A DNA stretch of 9,629 bases, from contig CAZOKL010000079.1 of NCBI GenBank assembly GCA_964580305.1, positions 1 to 9,629 of the forward strand, given 5' to 3'. Below are positions 5,740 through 9,629 of this stretch, piece after piece. The notes below the pieces were generated by a model that did no database searches, was not told the DNA's origin, and saw only the letters and a program-made list of their open reading frames with translations. Positions within the stretch are counted from its first letter, which is position 1, and the number at the start of each line of letters is the position of its first letter. The stretch is from Phocaeicola_A sp964580305. Lineage in GTDB: Bacteria > Bacteroidota > Bacteroidia > Bacteroidales > Bacteroidaceae. Made by a program: the position numbers and the translations under genes.

Positions 5740-7290
5740 TCATCTGGATTTTACGACGACAACGGAATATTTTCCCTCCTCATAGATCTTCGCACTGAGG
5801 AAAGAAGCCACCAGTTCGCGGGCGAGCTTGGTGCGCGTCAGGTAGATACAGTTGCGTTTGGCCGCCTTGGCATCACCGGGCGACACTTCGGGCACATCGC
5901 GTCCCAGATAATTCTCGATACCCTCCGTGCGTCCCAACCTCCAGGTATAAATTTCGTCGATGCCGTATTTCCGGGACAGTTCCAGCCCCTTTTCGCACAC
6001 GTGTCCGTAGCCTATAAACTTGTTCAGCTCAGGCATGTACCAGCCCCCGACGAAGACGCCCAGCAAAAGACCGTACACCAAGGCACGTATACCGGCCTGC
6101 ACACTGCCGCGGCTCAGGATGAAGTAGAACGCTGTCAGGCCAGCGGCCGTCAGGATGACGGCACTTGCCAGCAGCCAAGCAGACTCGAGGAAAGCCGTTT
6201 TCTCCTGCTGTGCCAGCACAAGATGTACAGGCAGGGCCGCCACGAAGGCAACGGCAGGCAGAGCCACAGCCGCTTTCACCCATCGGCTGCACTCGCAGCG
6301 CGGCAGAAAGAGCAAGGCACCATAGACAAAGAAAGGAAATGCCGGAAGCAGATAAATCTGGATTTTCGAGCTGATGCACGAGAGCATCACGAACGTTGTC
6401 CCGGCGATGCAGAAAAAGAACTTCTGCAAGTCAGTCTTCACCCAGCGCCGGCACAAAGCCATGAAGAAAATGCCCAGGACGAGAAGCGACCACGGTGCGA
6501 TGGAATACCACACGGTGCCAAAATAGTAATAGAACGCCTTTTGATGATGAAACGAGTTGATGGTGCGGTTCACCGTCTGGTGGACAAGCAGGTTGTCCAG
6601 ATAGGTCATGCCTCCTTCCAGAACAACTGCGGTAAACCAGAGCAGGCTGCCTCCCAGCAGCACACACCACGTGCGCCACCCCCAATAACGCCCGAAGGAG
6701 CGCAGGTCGCGCTTTACAAACAGAAACACGACTGTGCCGAGTAGTGGCACGAGAATACCTATCGGACCTTTGCTGAAGAGCGCCATAAAGATGAAAAACG
6801 GGAACAACCACCGGTCTCTCACGGGATGGGTGCTGTGTCCGCTCCACAAGCGATAGAACGTGTAGAGCGACAGAACGATGAACATACACATGAGCATGTC
6901 CATGCGCAGATAGAGCATCAATGCCAGAAACAGAGTGGAGGTGAGCATCATCCACCGGCCGGTGATGCGCACATGCTCGCCAAGCTCGAGGGCTGCCCAG
7001 CGATCCATCACGTAGACCGTCACAAAGCCCGGCAGCAAGGAAAACAGCGAGATGAGCCAGATGGGATAACCACCTGTGAGTTGTTTGGTCAGCATCAGCA
7101 ACCAGAAGTAAAGAGGCGGTTTGTCGGCATAGGGCTGTCCGTCGAGGGTGAAAGTGAAGAACGTGCCGTCGCACAAGGCTTCATTGACAATGCCCAAGTA
7201 ACGCAGTTCGTTGTTGGGCATGAAGTCACGTTGCAGGATGACCGGCAACAAGGCCAGTAGCATCCAGAAGTAAGTAGAGATTTGTTTCAT
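5740..7290 (-). CDS. ArnT-like GT39 family polyprenyl-phosphate-sugar membrane glycosyltransferase, 516 aa
   Basis: An inner-membrane GT-C enzyme that should take a sugar from a polyprenyl phosphate carrier on the periplasmic side and transfer it to lipid A or another envelope acceptor. A first hydrophobic helix (6-20) leads into the periplasmic loop with NNELRYLGIVNEAL (26-39), then GQPYADKPPLYFWLL (51-65), RMD (129-131), LFSKGPIGILVPLLG (171-185) and SSKIQIYLLPAFPFF (307-321), all recognisable ArnT/PMT family blocks. About a dozen hydrophobic segments follow one another to ~residue 418. The last ~95 residues are soluble and, as in ArnT, probably periplasmic. The usual DE of the DExRY motif is NE here and the usual E of EKPP is D (Asp56). 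Its ATG overlaps the TGA of the LAB_N gene by four bases, so translation is coupled to it. The actual sugar and acceptor are not readable from sequence. Confidence 0.85.
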   Translation of the reverse strand: MKQISTYFWMLLALLPVILQRDFMPNNELRYLGIVNEALCDGTFFTFTLDGQPYADKPPLYFWLLMLTKQLTGGYPIWLISLFSLLPGFVTVYVMDRWAALELGEHVRITGRWMMLTSTLFLALMLYLRMDMLMCMFIVLSLYTFYRLWSGHSTHPVRDRWLFPFFIFMALFSKGPIGILVPLLGTVVFLFVKRDLRSFGRYWGWRTWCVLLGGSLLWFTAVVLEGGMTYLDNLLVHQTVNRTINSFHHQKAFYYYFGTVWYSIAPWSLLVLGIFFMALCRRWVKTDLQKFFFCIAGTTFVMLSCISSKIQIYLLPAFPFFVYGALLFLPRCECSRWVKAAVALPAVAFVAALPVHLVLAQQEKTAFLESAWLLASAVILTAAGLTAFYFILSRGSVQAGIRALVYGLLLGVFVGGWYMPELNKFIGYGHVCEKGLELSRKYGIDEIYTWRLGRTEGIENYLGRDVPEVSPGDAKAAKRNCIYLTRTKLARELVASFLSAKIYEEGKYSVVVVKSR

Positions 7291-7931
7291 GAATCAGAGG
7301 AGGAAGGTTTAGGATGAGAGCCTATCCAGAGATTGCGAGCATAAGCGACGAGTCCGACAGCCTGTCCCATAATAAGTACGAAATCAGTGCGGATGATGCC
7401 GTAAGACACGATGAGCAGCGAGCCGACCATGCTGATAATCCAGAAGCCAGCAGGCAACACCGATTGCCTCTTGCGGCGGGAATAGAACAACTGATAGACG
7501 AAGCGCAATGTGAACAGAATCTGCCCCGCCGAACCGAAACAGACGAGCCACAGCGGAATGTTTTCATTGCGGAAAAGGTCGTTGATGAACGTCTCGTTGT
7601 GCAGCACAACCCACACCACAGCCACAAGGGGTGTGAACAGCAGCACTGCCCGCAGCACGAAATAGAGCCGCCGCCAGATGCCTTTTTCTTTCAGGTTCCA
7701 CAGATAAACGTAATAAGAAATGAATTGCCCCAGAATAATGGAAAAGTCGTCGCGCATCCAGCCGTAGATGCACAGCAAATAAGCACCCGCAACACTGAAA
7801 ATCCAGAAAAGCGAGGGCGAGAGCACCCGGTGCACACGTTCGGAGAGTATCCACTGCACCAGCATGCGTGCCGAAAAAAATGCCTGGGCCAGGAATCCGA
7901 CTGACAGGACCAAAAGAGACTGTGTCGTCAT
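7287..7931 (-). CDS. Membrane protein with two tandem LAB_N (lipid-A-disaccharide synthase N-terminal) domains, 214 aa
   Basis: A small inner-membrane protein built from an internal duplication. Residues 12-80 and 133-201 align without gaps over 69 positions, with about 25 identities by eye, including Q-x-x-F/L at the start, S-x-R, P-x-x-FW, YG-x-x-R-x-DF and GQ near the end. Each copy is a LAB_N domain of about three helices. A seventh hydrophobic stretch (about 91-110) lies between them, giving a 3+1+3 layout. LAB_N is named after the membrane extension of some LpxB proteins; there is no glycosyltransferase domain here. To my recollection, Pfam places LAB_N with the PQ-loop/SWEET-like (MtN3) folds. 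Together with its place between a GT2 and a GT39 gene, joined to both by ATGA overlaps, this suggests handling or flipping of the polyprenyl-linked sugar. That role is inference; the domain call is firm. Confidence 0.82.
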   Translation of the reverse strand: MTTQSLLVLSVGFLAQAFFSARMLVQWILSERVHRVLSPSLFWIFSVAGAYLLCIYGWMRDDFSIILGQFISYYVYLWNLKEKGIWRRLYFVLRAVLLFTPLVAVVWVVLHNETFINDLFRNENIPLWLVCFGSAGQILFTLRFVYQLFYSRRKRQSVLPAGFWIISMVGSLLIVSYGIIRTDFVLIMGQAVGLVAYARNLWIGSHPKPSSSDS

Positions 7932-8665
7932 TTCTCTGTCAGATTAGTTTCCGCCACGCGATAGTTGATATATCGTTTCTTCATCCAGCGGTAGGCAAAG
8001 CAATCAATGAAGGGTGACACCAGCCGATTCCACAAATGATATTTCGATTGTCCGGCCGTGCGCGGGAAGTGCCGGACGGGAATTTGTTTGATGCGTCCCT
8101 CCTGCAGCAGCATCAGAGCAGGCAGGAAGCGGTGCATGCCGTTGAAAAAGGGGATGCGCTTGGCATAGTCGGTGTGCATCACTTTCAGGGGGCAGCCGGT
8201 GTCCTGCACGCCATCGCCTGTCATCATGCGCCGGAACCCGTTGGCAATTTTAGATTGCAAGCGTTTGAAGAAAGTGTCCTTGCGGTTGGCACGGATGCCC
8301 ATCACCAGTTCGTTGTTCTCGATGTCGGCAAGCAGGAGGTTGAAATCTTCGGGAGTGGTTTGCAGGTCAGCATCCATGTAACCCACATAGGCAGACTCGG
8401 TTGCATCAATGCCGGCCTTCATGGCACCACTGAGGCCGCTGTTCTTTTGCAGGGAGATGAAGAAAAAGTCTTTGTTGCGCCGGCAGATGTCAACCATGAG
8501 TGGTTTACTCTGATCGGTGGAACCATCGTCGACAAAGAGCACACAAGTGGGGCAGAGCGAGTGTGGAAGGAAATCGTTTAGTGTCTTTTCCAGTGTCTTC
8601 ATGTTGTCCTCTTCATTGTAGACAGGCACCACGATGGTAAACCGATAAGCAGCTGTTTCGTTCAT
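7928..8665 (-). CDS. GT2 family polyprenyl-phosphate glycosyltransferase (DPM1/ArnC/FlmF2-like), 245 aa
   Basis: A cytoplasmic, membrane-peripheral GT-A enzyme expected to move a sugar from a nucleotide donor to a polyprenyl phosphate. Visible motifs are IVVPVYNEEDNM (11-22), FVDDGSTDQS (44-53), LQKNSGLSGAMKAGID (72-87), and the metal-binding YMDADLQTTPED (96-107) with Asp98/Asp100. Then come VQDTGCPLKVM (153-163) and MHRFLPAL (177-184), which are typical of dolichol-phosphate-mannose-synthase relatives. Unlike GtrB or ArnC it has no C-terminal transmembrane pair. A TTG seven codons upstream would extend the frame, but the ATG at 8665 is preferred because it sits right before the conserved start and fits the leader from the -7 element at 8706-8713. 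First gene of the operon; its TGA overlaps the next ATG. The donor sugar is not identifiable. Confidence 0.87.
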   Translation of the reverse strand: MNETAAYRFTIVVPVYNEEDNMKTLEKTLNDFLPHSLCPTCVLFVDDGSTDQSKPLMVDICRRNKDFFFISLQKNSGLSGAMKAGIDATESAYVGYMDADLQTTPEDFNLLLADIENNELVMGIRANRKDTFFKRLQSKIANGFRRMMTGDGVQDTGCPLKVMHTDYAKRIPFFNGMHRFLPALMLLQEGRIKQIPVRHFPRTAGQSKYHLWNRLVSPFIDCFAYRWMKKRYINYRVAETNLTEK

Positions 8666-8705
8666 ATTAAATTTGATTATAGACAATTAGGGATGAATTA
8701 CGCTG

Positions 8706-8733
8706 CAAAATTAATACCTGATTCTATAGGTAT
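8706..8733 (-). promoter_or_regulatory. Promoter of the four-gene glycosyltransfer operon with inverted repeat in its spacer
   Basis: On the minus strand TAATTTTG (8713 down to 8706) matches the TAnnTTTG -7 element exactly, 40 bases before the GT2 ATG. Immediately upstream, ATACCT (8714-8719) and AGGTAT (8728-8733) form a perfect inverted repeat that fills the spacer where the -33 box should end. No TTTG -33 is seen, so an activator or alternative recognition is possible. Confidence 0.5.
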
Positions 8734-8875
8734 CCTAAAGGAGAGTGAAAAATCATCTTAAAAAAAGCACTCGTAAGTGATTCGCCATGTGTGTCGTTAC
8801 CAGATAAAATATATAGAATACTCTGCGAGACTACGAATTCACGTTCGATATCAGCAGAGGACATGGTTAAAGTTC

Positions 8876-8905
8876 TTTGTTCATAAAAGAATTTGGCTAC
8901 TTTTG
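8876..8905 (+). promoter_or_regulatory. Bacteroidota promoter (TTTG-N18-TACTTTTG) for the SIMPL gene
   Basis: TTTG at 8876-8879 and TACTTTTG at 8898-8905 match both the -33 and the TAnnTTTG -7 consensus with an 18-base spacer, the best two-part promoter in the window. Transcription starting near 8911 gives a leader of about 135 bases before the ATG at 9047. Confidence 0.55.
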
Positions 8906-8942
8906 TATGGAGTTATTTGACAGCATAACACCACAAATAGCA

Positions 8943-8960
8943 GGAAATGACATGATTTCC
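8943..8960 (+). repeat. Hairpin in the SIMPL leader
   Basis: GGAAAT (8943-8948) and ATTTCC (8955-8960) are perfect complements with a six-base loop. It lies about 30 bases into the predicted leader. It lacks a following T-run, so it does not look like a terminator. Nearer the gene, GAGAATC is repeated directly at 9015-9021 and 9025-9031. Confidence 0.35.
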
Positions 8961-9046
8961 AAATCGTTAATGCTGATTCATGGATACCTCGTTAAAAGTT
9001 TATTCTTAGTCAAAGAGAATCAATGAGAATCTAAAATAATAAAACT

Positions 9047-9629
9047 ATGAAATCAAGATTATTAGTATTGACTGTCAGCTTATTTTCCATCATTACGTTG
9101 CATGCACAGACACAGACCGATGAGCGGTACATTGAAGTGACGGGGACATCAGAGATAGAAATTGTGCCGGACAAAATTCATTATATCATCGAAATCCGTG
9201 AATATTTTGAAGAAGAATTCGACGGGAAATCAAAGCCTGAAGAATACCGCACCAAAATGCCTTTATCAAGGATTGAACAAGACTTGCGGAAAGTTCTATC
9301 GGATGCAAACATTCCACAAGAGGCTGTCAAAACACAAGAAATCGGTGACTATTGGAGGCGGCAAGGACAAGACTTTCTGGTATCCAAAAAATTCGACATT
9401 ACACTTACAGATTTTAATCAAATAAATGAAATTATCAAACGTATAGACACAAAAGGCATCCACACCATGCGCATAGGCGAGTTGGAAAATAAAGACATAC
9501 CGGCATATCACCAAAAAGGAAAGATTGAAGCTTTGAAAGCAGCACAACAGAAAGCCACTTATTTGGTGGAAGCATTAGGCAAAAAATTAGGTAACGTCAT
9601 ACGCATTGTGGAAGGAAGCAGCAATAGCA
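9047..9629 (+). CDS. SIMPL domain-containing (DUF541) secreted protein, 5' part cut by window edge
   Basis: The first 194 residues of a periplasmic or surface protein. Residues 1-20 are a signal peptide (MKSRLLVLTV then a hydrophobic stretch ending LHA, with cleavage before QTQ). The SIMPL-like start is RYIEVTGTSEIEIVPDKIHY (27-46). A helix around 73-88 and a strand with SKKFDITLTDFNQINEIIKR (113-132) follow. Then comes the helix KGKIEALKAAQQKATYLVEA (157-176), which with LGKKLGNVIRIVEG (177-190) is the typical A-x-x-KA-x-x-L...LG motif. SIMPL proteins (E. coli YggE is the best-known relative) are linked to envelope and oxidative stress, but their biochemical function is unsettled. The start has an A-rich leader and no Shine-Dalgarno. 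Codon use is AT-rich, unlike the genes to the left. No stop before the edge. Confidence 0.87.
   Translation, partial: MKSRLLVLTVSLFSIITLHAQTQTDERYIEVTGTSEIEIVPDKIHYIIEIREYFEEEFDGKSKPEEYRTKMPLSRIEQDLRKVLSDANIPQEAVKTQEIGDYWRRQGQDFLVSKKFDITLTDFNQINEIIKRIDTKGIHTMRIGELENKDIPAYHQKGKIEALKAAQQKATYLVEALGKKLGNVIRIVEGSSNS

Larger units (their letters stand above)
8666..9046. other. AT-rich divergent intergenic region before the SIMPL gene
   Basis: About 380 bases, much lower in G+C than the operon to its left. From left to right it holds the operon promoter with an ATACCT/AGGTAT inverted repeat, an outer CTCTGC/GCAGAG pair (8821-8826, 8854-8859) with a nested CGAA/TTCG stem (8834-8847), the plus-strand promoter near 8876-8905, and a hairpin at 8943-8960. 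Two short open frames (8724-8864 minus, 46 codons; 8907-9026 plus, 39 codons) have no recognisable product and are not called as genes. Confidence 0.6.

Noticed and set aside
5404..6744. A 446-codon plus-strand open frame
   Set aside because: It lies antisense to the epimerase and GT39 genes, which have clear family motifs. Its product is rich in His, Gln and Arg with no domain, as expected for a shadow frame in GC-rich DNA.
6431..7174. A 247-codon minus-strand open frame rich in His and Arg
   Set aside because: Same strand but a different frame inside the GT39 gene, which carries the ArnT motifs; a shadow frame.
7928..8686. TTG start giving a longer GT2 protein
   Set aside because: The extra seven residues precede the conserved start, and the ATG at 8665 is a better start codon in the usual context.
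9296..9547. An 83-codon minus-strand open frame with hydrophobic and Cys-rich start
   Set aside because: Fully antisense to the SIMPL gene, which has a signal peptide and family motifs in the sense frame.

Overview
This is a 9.6 kb chromosomal stretch that looks like Bacteroidota, most likely order Bacteroidales (Prevotellaceae or Bacteroidaceae). The evidence is the Bacteroidota-type topoisomerase IV B start, a methyltransferase of the PG_1098/THUMP-like family, A-rich start regions with little Shine-Dalgarno sequence, and several exact matches to the Bacteroides -7 promoter element TAnnTTTG in front of genes. Most of the window is fairly GC-rich (sampled lines 60-67% G+C). The last ~950 bases are clearly AT-rich (sampled lines 33-40%).

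Layout. Positions 1-2727 are all on the minus strand: a PG_1098-type SAM methyltransferase with its own promoter, then a GNAT-like acyltransferase, then the start of parE, which runs off the left edge. A ~320-base divergent intergenic region with small repeats and two promoters separates these from two plus-strand genes: a 52-residue YqaE/Pmp3 membrane peptide, and a 447-residue fusion of a YczE/YitT-like membrane domain to a cytidylate-kinase-like domain. The fusion gene converges almost end to end with the next block.

Positions 4666-8665 form a four-gene minus-strand operon, read right to left: a DPM1/ArnC-like GT2 glycosyltransferase, a small membrane protein made of two tandem lipid-A-disaccharide-synthase N-terminal (LAB_N) domains, an ArnT-like GT39 membrane glycosyltransferase, and a UDP-glucuronate 4-epimerase-like SDR enzyme. 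The first two junctions are ATGA overlaps and the third gap is 33 bases. The simplest reading is a pathway that builds a nucleotide sugar (perhaps UDP-galacturonate), loads it onto a polyprenyl phosphate in the cytoplasm, flips it across the inner membrane, and transfers it to lipid A or another envelope acceptor. The duplicated LAB_N protein is the natural candidate for the flipping step, and this is the most interesting idea in the window.

After a ~380-base AT-rich divergent intergenic region, the right edge holds the 5' part of a secreted SIMPL-domain (DUF541) protein on the plus strand. I saw no tRNA, rRNA, CRISPR array, insertion sequence or phage gene.
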